A program made the translations under genes and the position numbers. The notes beneath the pieces are model-generated. The model had not been told where the DNA came from. It saw only the letters and a program-made list of their open reading frames with translations, and searched no databases. Positions 1 to 7,642 of a DNA stretch of 28,050 nucleotides are shown here, one piece after another (the first letter of the stretch is position 1; each line of letters opens with the position of its first letter). Origin of the DNA: CALXVA01 sp964587175. GTDB lineage: Bacteria; Bacillota; Clostridia; TANB77; CAG-508. Where the stretch lies: positions 1-28,050 of the forward strand of contig CAZPKK010000015.1 in NCBI GenBank assembly GCA_964587175.1. Reading direction: 5' to 3'.

Positions 1-28
1 TTTTTGCTATATATCCTCTTCTTGGCAC
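1..28 (-). CDS. rpsG: 30S ribosomal protein S7, first codons only (partial at window edge)
   Basis: Only nine codons are inside the window. Read on the minus strand from a GTG start they give MPRRGYIAK, the highly conserved N-terminus of ribosomal protein S7, the protein that nucleates assembly of the 30S head. A good ribosome binding site (AAGGAGT at 37-43) lies 8 bases upstream of the GTG, which fixes the start. It follows rpsL in the order expected for the str operon, but the spacer between them is about 380 bases, far longer than usual. The identification is firm although the fragment is tiny, because both the N-terminal sequence and the position after rpsL agree. Confidence 0.88.
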
Positions 29-411
29 TATTCTTCACTCCTTTTCTAGATGTTAGAATTAGATATTAGATTATTCTAATATTAATATCTAAATTCATCT
101 TAATTTTAGTTGGTATTTAAACAAATACCTAAAGTTACTCTGAAAAGATTTATTCTTTTCCGCATAGTGCGTATATTCTATTATAAATTTAAGTACCTTA
201 AATTAGTAATTTCATATATGCACCATTAACCTAAAAAATTTAAGCTACGCTTAGCAATGCAAAGCACTTCTTTTCTTTAACATTTAAATTCGAATTAGAA
301 GCAAGTATAACAAGGCAACCGAGCTAAAATTTTTGAGATAGTACGTATTGTACATCGAAAAAATTTTATGCGAAGGTTAACGCAGTTAGACGTAGCTTAT
401 CATTCGAATTT
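29..411 (-). other. Long structured spacer between rpsL and rpsG
   Basis: No gene is evident. Reading toward rpsG, it holds a nested hairpin at 325-368 (10-bp AT stem plus a GAT/GTAC stem), a 9-bp inverted repeat with distant arms at 241-249 and 391-399, and two AATTCGAATT-like palindromes (286-296 and 402-411). A 19-base interrupted palindrome lies at 186-204, then come a hairpin at 142-160, a hairpin at 112-129 and an AT-rich hairpin at 59-92 just above the rpsG ribosome binding site. A TATAAT sits on the minus strand at 180-185 but has no good -35 partner. In E. coli, S7 represses its own translation by binding the rpsL-rpsG intercistronic RNA; whether this larger spacer does so is inference. 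Confidence 0.5.
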
Positions 412-825
412 TTATTTTTTAGGTTTCTTAGCTCCATACTTCGACCTACCTTGCATTCTGTCTTTAACTCCAGCAGTATCTAATGTTCCTCTAATTATAT
501 GGTACCTAACACCTGGAAGGTCTTTTACTCTTCCTCCTCTTATTAGAACAACACTATGCTCTTGTAAGTTATGACCTATACCTGGTATATATGCAGTTAC
601 TTCATATCCATTTGAAAGTCTAACTCTGGCAACTTTTCTTAATGCTGAGTTTGGCTTTTTAGGTGTTGTTGTTTTTACAACTGTACATACACCTCTTTTT
701 TGTGGTGACCTCTTATTTGTTAGCTTTTTATTTCTAGAATTATATCCATGTTGCAAAGCTGGTGCTTTAGATTTTTCCTTAGAGCTTTTTCTCCCTTTTC
801 TTACTAATTGATTAATTGTTGGCAC
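412..825 (-). CDS. rpsL: 30S ribosomal protein S12
   Basis: Ribosomal protein S12 of the decoding centre, 137 residues, the longer form typical of Firmicutes (about 137-140 residues against 124 in E. coli). The conserved core is complete: PTINQLVRKGR at the N-terminus, the TPKKPNSALRK loop that carries the streptomycin-resistance lysine (wild-type Lys present), YIPGIGHNLQEHS, and VKDLPGVRYH, whose Asp is methylthiolated in many bacteria. The start is GTG at 825, with a GAGGTG ribosome binding site about 8 bases upstream. It is preceded on the same strand by a terminator-like hairpin (928-962) and followed by the long spacer before rpsG. No streptomycin-resistance substitution is seen at the KKPNS lysines. 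Confidence 0.97.
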   Translation of the reverse strand: MPTINQLVRKGRKSSKEKSKAPALQHGYNSRNKKLTNKRSPQKRGVCTVVKTTTPKKPNSALRKVARVRLSNGYEVTAYIPGIGHNLQEHSVVLIRGGRVKDLPGVRYHIIRGTLDTAGVKDRMQGRSKYGAKKPKK

Positions 826-873
826 TTAAATTTCACCTCTTTTCTTATCAAAGATTTATTTTTGCTGTACAAT

Positions 874-879
874 ATTATA
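874..879 (-). promoter_or_regulatory. Candidate -10 box for rpsL
   Basis: A perfect TATAAT on the minus strand about 50 bases upstream of the rpsL start and downstream of the terminator at 928-962. No convincing -35 at 16-18 bases was found. The box is flanked by a 6-bp inverted repeat (TTGCTG at 862-867, CAGCAA at 885-890). The position fits an independent rpsL promoter; the call rests on the -10 and context only. Confidence 0.4.
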
Positions 880-927
880 TTTTTCAGCAATTATTTTTAT
901 TGTATAACTTTATTTTTATACAATAAA

Positions 928-962
928 ATACCGTCAGTATATCTATTTTATACTAACGGTAT
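928..962 (-). terminator. Hairpin terminator before rpsL
   Basis: Fourteen-pair stem (928-941 with 949-962) and a 7-base loop. The single imperfect pair is G-U in the minus-strand RNA but C-A in the plus-strand RNA, which favours the minus strand. TTTATTG follows the stem on that strand, a modest U tract. It would end the transcript of the coiled-coil gene at 1011-2674. Confidence 0.6.
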
Positions 963-1010
963 TATTTTACCATTTTTTTGCTGGTAAGTCAAGGAAAATA
1001 TGTTTTTTTC

Positions 1011-2674
1011 TTATTTACTCTCTTCCTCTCTTTCTGCCCCTTTTCCTGCCGAGTCTGTTCTTCGTTCTACAGGTTTTACTTTCACTTTTACTCTTTTTCT
1101 AATATCACTATCATTCGTTTTTTGATATACTTGAATTATCTTGTTTTTCTCATCTAATGATAATGGTTCTCCTCTTTCTGCTTCTTGCTGTTGAATAAAA
1201 GTATTAACGTCAAATCCCTCTTCCATAGCTAGTTCATTTAATAACTGTATTGTTTTTTCTTGTTTAGCTTCTAGGGATAATTCTGGAGCTTCTTCTTGAA
1301 ATAATTCCGAATTTCTTTCTGAGTCTGCTCTTTCATTTCCGGCAATTAACTTTCCTTGAGTGATTTTTTCAAGAAGAGCTTTAATTCTTCCCTTTGGTTT
1401 AATATAGTCCGCAATTCCTGCTCTTTCACTCCTTTTAGCAAACTTCTTTAAAGCTTTAATATCTTTTTTCTCTCTTTTTGACAATCTTTTTATTTGTTTT
1501 AGATTTTCTAAATCATAAGTTATTTTCACATCATCTTCTTTTTCTTCCTCACCTTTCACCATTCTTCCCACAAAGTCCATATACTGTTCTCCAAGCTGCC
1601 TTAATGTGTCTTTTTCTCCCGCAAAATCTTGTTGGCATAATGTCATTAGTTCAAAATCTACAAGTCTAGGATCTTCTATATCTTGTTCTTTCATAAGTTT
1701 CTTGCTGAATTTTTTTACTTTATTCATTCTAGATTTTTTATCAGAGAAACCTATATATGTTATTTGCTCATGCCCCTCTCCATCTATATATCTAATCTCA
1801 TATCTAGGCATTTTTTGATATCGTGAGAAGAAACACTCAATAGATTTTAATATTACTTGTTGTTCTGGTATTTGTTGTTCTGGTATTTGTTGTTCTGGTA
1901 TTTGTTGTTCTGGTGTTTGTTGTTCTGGTATTTGTTGTTCNNNNNNNNNNNNNNNNNNNNNNNNNNNNNNNNNNNNNNNNNNNNNNNNNNNNNNNNNNNN
2001 NNNNNNNNNNNNNNNNNNNNNNNNNNNNNNNNNNNNNNNNTTTGTTGTTCTGGTATTTGTTGTTCTGGTGTTTGTTGTTCTGGTATTTGTTGTTCTGGTG
2101 TTTGCTGTTGCAAATCATATTTTTCTCTTATTTTATATTTAACATATAATTCCTCTATTCTTTTTTCATATCCTTCTAATTCTTTGTCAGAATTCTCACG
2201 TATTGAATCATATTTTTCTAATTTTTTCCTTATTTCTTCTATTCTAGCTGTACATTCTTTATATTCTGGCGTAGGAGCAAGCTTTCCATCTACAAATACT
2301 CTTTTTCCTTCTAACTCTTTTTGTGCAATCTCTAGCTGAGTCATTTCCTTTTTATATTGTTCATAATCATATTGTTGAGTTGTTCTTTCTTGTTCGATTC
2401 TTGCTTTTGCTTCGTCAGCACTTCTCACTTCTTCTATCTCTTTAGTTTTTATTTCTAGTTCTTTTCTCACCTTAACCAATTCTGCATTAATTTCTCTTGT
2501 TTCTACCTCTCCACGTCTTTGAATTATATGTTCTTTTCCATCATCATCTCTATCAGCATATGAATAATCTGCCCATTTAGCCAATTCTTCGTTTAATTGC
2601 TCTTCATCTTTTTTCCTTGCATCAATATCTTTCTGAATTGATTCAATTAAAAGTTGATTCATTCTTTCATCCAT
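1011..2674 (-). CDS. Coiled-coil protein with EQQ(I/T)P repeats, one gene across an assembly gap
   Basis: I do not recognise this protein. It appears as two reading frames, 1853-2674 and 1011-1811, but the frame of the EQQIP/EQQTP repeats left of the gap stays open from 1940 through the supposed start codon at 1811 and into the second frame, with no stop. That ATG also has no ribosome binding site. The two parts are therefore one protein. About 211 residues precede the gap: a charged, probably coiled-coil region (residues 1-178) and then the Gln-rich repeats. About 309 follow it: more repeats, then a Lys/Glu-rich region with patches such as KRLSKREKKDIKALKKF. No signal peptide or membrane segment is seen. 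Start ATG at 2674 has AAGGGGG 7 bases upstream and a good promoter at 2714-2742. The apparent NNKYQ tail before 1853 is an out-of-frame reading caused by the nominal 100-N gap. Confidence 0.75.
1857..2109 (-). repeat. 15-bp tandem repeat encoding EQQ(I/T)P
   Basis: The plus-strand unit is TTTGTTGTTCTGGTA or the same ending in G. On the minus strand it reads as Glu-Gln-Gln-(Ile or Thr)-Pro. About six units lie left of the N gap and four full units plus a partial one to the right, nearly identical apart from the ATA/ACA codon. The near-identity suggests recent expansion by slippage and explains why the assembly broke here. The copy number is unknown. Confidence 0.97.
1941..2040. other. Assembly gap of 100 N inside the tandem repeat
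   Basis: One hundred N, the usual placeholder for a gap of unknown size. The repeat units on the two sides are in the same phase only if the true gap is 5 + 15k bases (for example 95 or 110). Such lengths also restore one continuous reading frame, whereas exactly 100 does not. Confidence 0.98.
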
Positions 2675-2713
2675 TTGTTTTCCCCCTTAGATTTTTATTA
2701 AACTATCTTTTAT

Positions 2714-2742
2714 ATTATATCAGATTTTTTATTATTTTGCAA
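2714..2742 (-). promoter_or_regulatory. Sigma-A-type promoter of the coiled-coil gene
   Basis: On the minus strand TTGCAA (2737-2742), a 17-base spacer and a perfect TATAAT (2714-2719), about 40 bases upstream of the ATG at 2674. The gene is therefore probably transcribed separately from trmFO. Confidence 0.75.
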
Positions 2743-2907
2743 GTTTTATGTATACTTCACGTTTAATTAAAATATTACACATACATATTACCAATATTTT
2801 TTCATGATTTCAAGGTATTTACATTAAATTGTACAAATGTCTTGAAAATGTAATATTATCGTAAAGCTATTGTAATATTTTAATTATATTTTTTTATTAA
2901 AATAACT

Positions 2908-4434
2908 TTAATCTAAAGTACTCTTCATCTTTTTTAAAAGTCCAATTGCTCTATCTGTTAACTTTCCATACTTTACCTTTTTATCCCTTATTCTCTCTTG
3001 CAATTCTGGCAATATTCCAAAATTAGCATTCATTGGTTGAAAATCTTTATTAGGTGTTGCAATATATTTTGATAAAGCTCCTATCATTGTCTTTTCAGAA
3101 AATATAATTTTGTTTTCTTTATTATATTTTTGAATTGCATTTAATCCTGCTACTAACCCTGATGCTATTGACTCTACATATCCCTCTACTCCTGTTATTT
3201 GCCCTGCAAAAAATATATTATTATTTTTCTTTAAGTTATATGTCTCATCTAATAGCTCTGGAGAATTTATAAAGGTATTTCTATGCATTACTCCATATTT
3301 TACAAAATCGGCATTTTGAAGTCCTGGAATTAAACTAAATACTCTTTTTTGCTCACCATATTTCAAATTCGTTTGAAATCCTACCAGATTAAACAAATTT
3401 CCTTCTTTATTGTCCTGTCTTAATTGAACTACCGCATATGGTCTCTTACCTGTTCTTGGATCTGTAAAACCTACTGGCTTTAATGGGCCAAATCTTAAAG
3501 TATCTATTCCTCTTTTAGCCATTACTTCAATTGGCATACAGCCTTCAAATATTTCTCTTTTTTCAAAATTGTGTAGTTCTACAATTTCTGCATTTACTAA
3601 TTCTTCCCAAAATCTTTCATATTCTTCTTTGTTCATAGGAAGATTAATATAGTTATTCTCTTCATTTTCCTCTAGTCTTTTTTTCCACTCTTCTATGCTT
3701 TCGTACTTTGCTCTTTCTTGGCTATATCTGTCACCCCAGAAAGCAATATTCATGTCTATACTTTCTTTTTCGATTATTGGTGCTGCTGCATCATAAAAAT
3801 GTAGCCTGTCATTTCCAGTAAGCTCAATAATCTCCTTAGATAAGTTATCAGATGTAAGTGGACCTGTTGCAACTATTACAATTCCATCTCTTGCCAATTC
3901 TTTAAGAGAAACTATGCTTTTTTCTTGATATTCTTGTTCCTTGTTTTCTTCTATTTTTCCTTTTTGTATTAATTGTTTTGAAAGCTCTAATTCCATCTCA
4001 TTTCTTCGTTCTATTTCTTGTCTTGAATTTTCTATGTCCTCGAAATCATCTCCACTTTTACCTACTTCTTCTCTTATGATTTCCACATTTTCTAAACTCT
4101 CTATTCTTTTAGAAACCTCTTCTGCAAATTTTTCCCTATCCACAGCCAAAGCTTGTCCAGCAGGAACAGACACACTATCTGCTGTCTTTATCAAAAGCGA
4201 ATCTAAAATTCTTAACTCTTCTTTTAACAAACCACACGCATTTGTATGTAAATTAGATTTAAACGAATTACTACACACAATTTCTGCTAAATTTGTATTG
4301 CTATGTGCTGGTGAAAATTTTTTAGGCTTCATTTCATACAGCTTTACTTCTATTCCTCTTTTTGCTATTTGGTAAGCCGCTTCGCATCCAGCAAGCCCTC
4401 CGCCTATCACAGTTATGTAGTCTTTCATAAGCAT
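2908..4434 (-). CDS. trmFO: Folate- and FAD-dependent tRNA (m5U54) methyltransferase TrmFO
   Basis: TrmFO makes 5-methyluridine at position 54 of the tRNA T-loop, using methylenetetrahydrofolate and reduced FAD. Seen: the N-terminal FAD-binding fold VIGGGLAGCEAAYQ, the CSNSFKSN segment with the first conserved Cys, ATGPLTS, DAAAPI, EGCMPIEVMAKRG with the second conserved Cys, KPVGFTDPRTGKRPYAVVQLRQD and YGVMHRNTFINSP. At 508 residues it is longer than the usual 430-450. The excess is mainly a charged, probably helical insert of about 55 residues around residues 125-180 (before DGIVIVATGP) and a smaller one near WGDRYSQERA. The start is ambiguous: GGAAAGG lies 4 bases before ATG 4434 and 10 bases before the in-frame ATG 4428. 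About 100 bases separate it from the SNF2 gene upstream. Confidence 0.95.
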   Translation of the reverse strand: MLMKDYITVIGGGLAGCEAAYQIAKRGIEVKLYEMKPKKFSPAHSNTNLAEIVCSNSFKSNLHTNACGLLKEELRILDSLLIKTADSVSVPAGQALAVDREKFAEEVSKRIESLENVEIIREEVGKSGDDFEDIENSRQEIERRNEMELELSKQLIQKGKIEENKEQEYQEKSIVSLKELARDGIVIVATGPLTSDNLSKEIIELTGNDRLHFYDAAAPIIEKESIDMNIAFWGDRYSQERAKYESIEEWKKRLEENEENNYINLPMNKEEYERFWEELVNAEIVELHNFEKREIFEGCMPIEVMAKRGIDTLRFGPLKPVGFTDPRTGKRPYAVVQLRQDNKEGNLFNLVGFQTNLKYGEQKRVFSLIPGLQNADFVKYGVMHRNTFINSPELLDETYNLKKNNNIFFAGQITGVEGYVESIASGLVAGLNAIQKYNKENKIIFSEKTMIGALSKYIATPNKDFQPMNANFGILPELQERIRDKKVKYGKLTDRAIGLLKKMKSTLD

Positions 4435-4541
4435 TTTTCCTTTCCGTTTTTTGTTTTTATAGTTATAATAATATTTTTATAAGCTCGGATAAATATATAT
4501 TTAGAAAATTTTTGCAATACCGCTTAAGCGACCAAACGAAC

Positions 4542-7493
4542 CTACTCAAACAAAGCAATAATATCTTCTTTAGACAACTTGTTCAAGAATGTCTGCTCAG
4601 TAGAAAGCATTGTTTTAGCCAGATTAGCCTTTCTTTCTTGAAGTTCATATATTCGCTCTTCTATTGAATCTTTTGTAATCAATTTATATACTTGCACATT
4701 CTTTTTTTGCCCTATTCTATAAGTTCTATCTGTTGCTTGATTCTCTGCAGATAAATTCCACCATGGGTCATAATGTATAACCATGTCTGCACCAATTAAA
4801 TTTAGCCCTGTTCCTCCTGCTTTTAGTGAAATCAAAAACACTTTTATCTCATCATTTCTATTAAATTCTTCAACAAGTTTAATTCTGTCTCCTACTTTGG
4901 TTTGTCCTGTTAATTTAAAATATCTAATATTTTTTCTTTTCAACTCTCCTTCTATAATTTCAAGCATGCTTGAATATCCAGAGAACAACAAAATCTTATG
5001 TCCTGATTCAATAGCATCTTTCAAAACTTCCATACATTGATTCAATTTACTACTTTCACCTTTATAATTCGATAAAAATAGTGATGGATGACAACATATT
5101 TGTCTTAGTCTCATTAATAATGCTAAAATTTTTATTTGGCTTTTTTCAAAACCGTTTTCTTGTATTTCTTGCTTAACCTCTTTTTTGGCATTTGCTAAAT
5201 AAGATAAATATATGCTTTGTTGCTCTCCTTGCATTTCATTATTAAGAACACTTATTGTTTTATCTGGAAGTTCTGTAAGCACTTCTTGCTTAGTTCTCCT
5301 TAAAATAAATGGCTCAATTAGCATTTTTAGTTTATTCATTGAATATTCACTATTTTCTTTTATTATTGGCGTTTCATATATTTCTTTAAATCTTCTGTAA
5401 CTATATAAATATCCCGGCATAATAAAATCAAAAATAGACCATAATTCTGAAAGTGAATTTTCTATAGGTGTTCCTGTTAATGCAAATCTTGTTTCAGCAT
5501 TAATTTCTTTAATCGCTTTTGCATTTTGAGTATTATTATTTTTTATATATTGAGCTTCGTCAGCCACAATGTATTTAAAATCATAATTTACCCTTTTATA
5601 TACTTCAATATCTCTTTTTAACAAATCATAAGAAGTAATTACTAGATTATATTTTTTAATGCTTTCTATTTGTTTTACTCTTTCGTCAGCATTTCCATGT
5701 ATCACTAGAGTTTTTATAAAAGGTGTAAATTTTTGTATCTCATTTTCCCAATTTAAAGAAAGTGAGCTAGGACATACAACAATACTTGGCTTCGGACTTT
5801 TAGTCTCTTCTACATATGACAAAATAATCGCTAATAATTGAATAGTTTTTCCAAGCCCCATATCATCAGCAAGTATTCCACCAAAATTATATGAGTCTAG
5901 TACTTTAAGCCATTTATATCCTAATATTTGGTATGTTCTCAAATCTGATTTTAGTCCATTTGGAAGTTTTATATTATCTTCAATTTCTCTTTTTGAAACC
6001 TGATTTACTATTTTTTTATATTCATCATTTTTTTCAATATTAGCATTAACATTTTTTAATACCCTATCTAAATACATTGCTCTTGAAATAGGTAATTTTA
6101 ATTCTCCTTTTTGAATTTCATCATAACTAATATCTTCATTTTCTATTAAGTTATTTATAAAATCCATTGTTTCATTTTCTTCTAAATCTAAAAAACTTCC
6201 ATCTTTTAACCTATGATATTTTTTCTTTAGCGAATATTTTTTTATAATATTTTTTATCTCATCTATATCAAATTCCATACTAGTTAAATCGATTTTTAAC
6301 AAATCATTTTCTACTCTAACTCCAATTGTTCCTATTCTAGGTTTTTGAATTTTTTTTCTCTTAAAGTTATCTGTTGCAAGAACTTCAAACTTGTTCATAT
6401 ATTGTTCGATTTCCTCAGACAAGAAATGATATATTTTATCTTCATCTGTTAATATCAGTCTGAAATTATTTTTATCAAACATAAAACCAGTATTTACAAA
6501 TATGTCTAAATATTCATTTTCTTTCGCAATATCTCTAGCCACTGTGACCTTTTCTTCCTTTAATGGATTAAATTCCACATCTCCATACACGAATTTTACA
6601 TCAGCAATAATGTAATTATTCTCGTCATAATCTAAATAAATTTTTATATATAAATCTTGTGGTATAAATTTATTTACCAAAACTTCATCTAACTTTTTTA
6701 AGGACATTTCCTCTTTTAGCATTGGATAAACTAATGAACAAAAGCTCGGAAAATCAGTCCTTCTTAATACTATTTTAGATGTATAATTTTCTCTATAAAT
6801 ATCTAAAAACTTTAAAGTTGTATTTTCAAAATTTTTATCACATCTATATAATGCTGTTCTAGTAAGGAAATATATATAATCAAAACCTTTTAATATATCA
6901 TAAGAAAAAACATCTATGTTTGGTGTAATTATATAATCTCCATTGTCTTTTTGCTCTATTGAAAATTCAATATTAGGATTATCATTTTCAAACTTTATAG
7001 GCTCTTCTATAGCTTCTCTTTTAAACAAAACCTTTTTATTTTGTAATACATCAAATAATTCATCTAACCCACTATTTGAAATAGTTATGTATTCGTTGCT
7101 CATAGTTCGCATGTATTTTCCATAACTTCCAACAGTTTCATTAGAATATTTTATAATTTCAGCATACTTTAAGACAAATTCTAAAAGTTCCCTATCTTCC
7201 TCTCTAAAAGCCTCTTTAGTATGGATAAACTCAAGTTTTGCACCATACTTATAATCTTCACAATTTATAAATCTTTCAAAAAATTCTGGCAGACTTTTTA
7301 TTTTATACATTTGATTATTACCCAATCTAAATTCTGCCTTTAATGTTTTATTAAAGGAATCATATATTAATTTTGGTTCTAAAATTAAATTATTTACTTT
7401 ATTATGAGTTTCTTTTGTTTTCTCTTTTTCACTATGATAAAAAGTGTGTACAATTTGTTTAAAAATCCTATATTGCTCTTCATTTTTATTCAT
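4542..7493 (-). CDS. SNF2/Rad54-family DEAD/DEAH-type ATPase (bacterial SNF2 helicase)
   Basis: Large 983-residue SNF2-family protein, a double-stranded DNA translocase ATPase. The C-terminal half has all core motifs: motif I DDMGLGKTIQ (Lys549), Walker B VADEAQ (Asp645), motif III LTGTPIENS, LILRRTK-like FILRRTKQEV, then the helicase C domain with SLKAGGTGLNLIGAD, YDPWWN and ATDRTYRIGQ. The N-terminal half, about 500 residues, resembles the poorly characterised SNF2-associated region of bacterial homologues; I see no zinc-finger SWIM motif at the very N-terminus. In bacteria such proteins are linked to RNA polymerase recycling or DNA repair, but the role here cannot be assigned. Start ATG 7493 has AGGAG 12 bases upstream and a promoter at 7531-7559, so it is probably transcribed on its own after topA. 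Confidence 0.93.
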   Translation of the reverse strand: MNKNEEQYRIFKQIVHTFYHSEKEKTKETHNKVNNLILEPKLIYDSFNKTLKAEFRLGNNQMYKIKSLPEFFERFINCEDYKYGAKLEFIHTKEAFREEDRELLEFVLKYAEIIKYSNETVGSYGKYMRTMSNEYITISNSGLDELFDVLQNKKVLFKREAIEEPIKFENDNPNIEFSIEQKDNGDYIITPNIDVFSYDILKGFDYIYFLTRTALYRCDKNFENTTLKFLDIYRENYTSKIVLRRTDFPSFCSLVYPMLKEEMSLKKLDEVLVNKFIPQDLYIKIYLDYDENNYIIADVKFVYGDVEFNPLKEEKVTVARDIAKENEYLDIFVNTGFMFDKNNFRLILTDEDKIYHFLSEEIEQYMNKFEVLATDNFKRKKIQKPRIGTIGVRVENDLLKIDLTSMEFDIDEIKNIIKKYSLKKKYHRLKDGSFLDLEENETMDFINNLIENEDISYDEIQKGELKLPISRAMYLDRVLKNVNANIEKNDEYKKIVNQVSKREIEDNIKLPNGLKSDLRTYQILGYKWLKVLDSYNFGGILADDMGLGKTIQLLAIILSYVEETKSPKPSIVVCPSSLSLNWENEIQKFTPFIKTLVIHGNADERVKQIESIKKYNLVITSYDLLKRDIEVYKRVNYDFKYIVADEAQYIKNNNTQNAKAIKEINAETRFALTGTPIENSLSELWSIFDFIMPGYLYSYRRFKEIYETPIIKENSEYSMNKLKMLIEPFILRRTKQEVLTELPDKTISVLNNEMQGEQQSIYLSYLANAKKEVKQEIQENGFEKSQIKILALLMRLRQICCHPSLFLSNYKGESSKLNQCMEVLKDAIESGHKILLFSGYSSMLEIIEGELKRKNIRYFKLTGQTKVGDRIKLVEEFNRNDEIKVFLISLKAGGTGLNLIGADMVIHYDPWWNLSAENQATDRTYRIGQKKNVQVYKLITKDSIEERIYELQERKANLAKTMLSTEQTFLNKLSKEDIIALFE

Positions 7494-7530
7494 ATTCGTA
7501 AATAACTCCTTTTCTTTTTCCTAGTGAAAT

Positions 7531-7559
7531 ATTATATCATAAATAATTCAATTTAACAA
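7531..7559 (-). promoter_or_regulatory. Promoter of the SNF2-family gene
   Basis: On the minus strand TTGTTA (7554-7559), 17 bases, TATAAT (7531-7536), about 40 bases from the start codon. It lies directly downstream of the palindromic element that ends the topA transcript. Confidence 0.72.
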
Positions 7560-7560
7560 T

Positions 7561-7636
7561 AGGTGGAACAAGGGGACAGTTCTATCGTCCAGAAATGAAA
7601 CAAAGGAAACAGATTTAAATCTGTCCCCTTTGTTTC
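7561..7636. repeat. REP-like palindromic element / likely topA terminator
   Basis: Two 20-base arms (7597-7616 and 7617-7636) meet with almost no spacer around TTTAAA. They pair completely in minus-strand RNA if two G-U pairs are allowed, while the plus-strand RNA would have two A-C mismatches. A third related block with AACAAGGGGACAG lies at 7567-7579. Paired GGGGACAG / CTGTCCCC motifs beside AACAAAGG are typical of REP-like extragenic palindromes. It begins 6 bases after the topA stop, so it may also end that transcript, though no strong U tract follows. Confidence 0.6.
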
Positions 7637-7642
7637 AATCTC

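Noticed and set aside
368..574. Plus-strand frame of 68 codons opposite rpsL
   Set aside because: It is antisense to the conserved S12 gene, has no ribosome binding site and no protein-like pattern.
1857..2109. CRISPR-like repetitive block
   Set aside because: The 15-base units are contiguous with no spacers and encode an in-frame pentapeptide; it is a coding tandem repeat.
1837..2118. Alternative reading frames of the repeat region on both strands (TTNTR, CSGIC-type products)
   Set aside because: All frames of a 15-base repeat without stops stay open. Only the EQQ(I/T)P frame connects to upstream and downstream sequence with a start and ribosome binding site.
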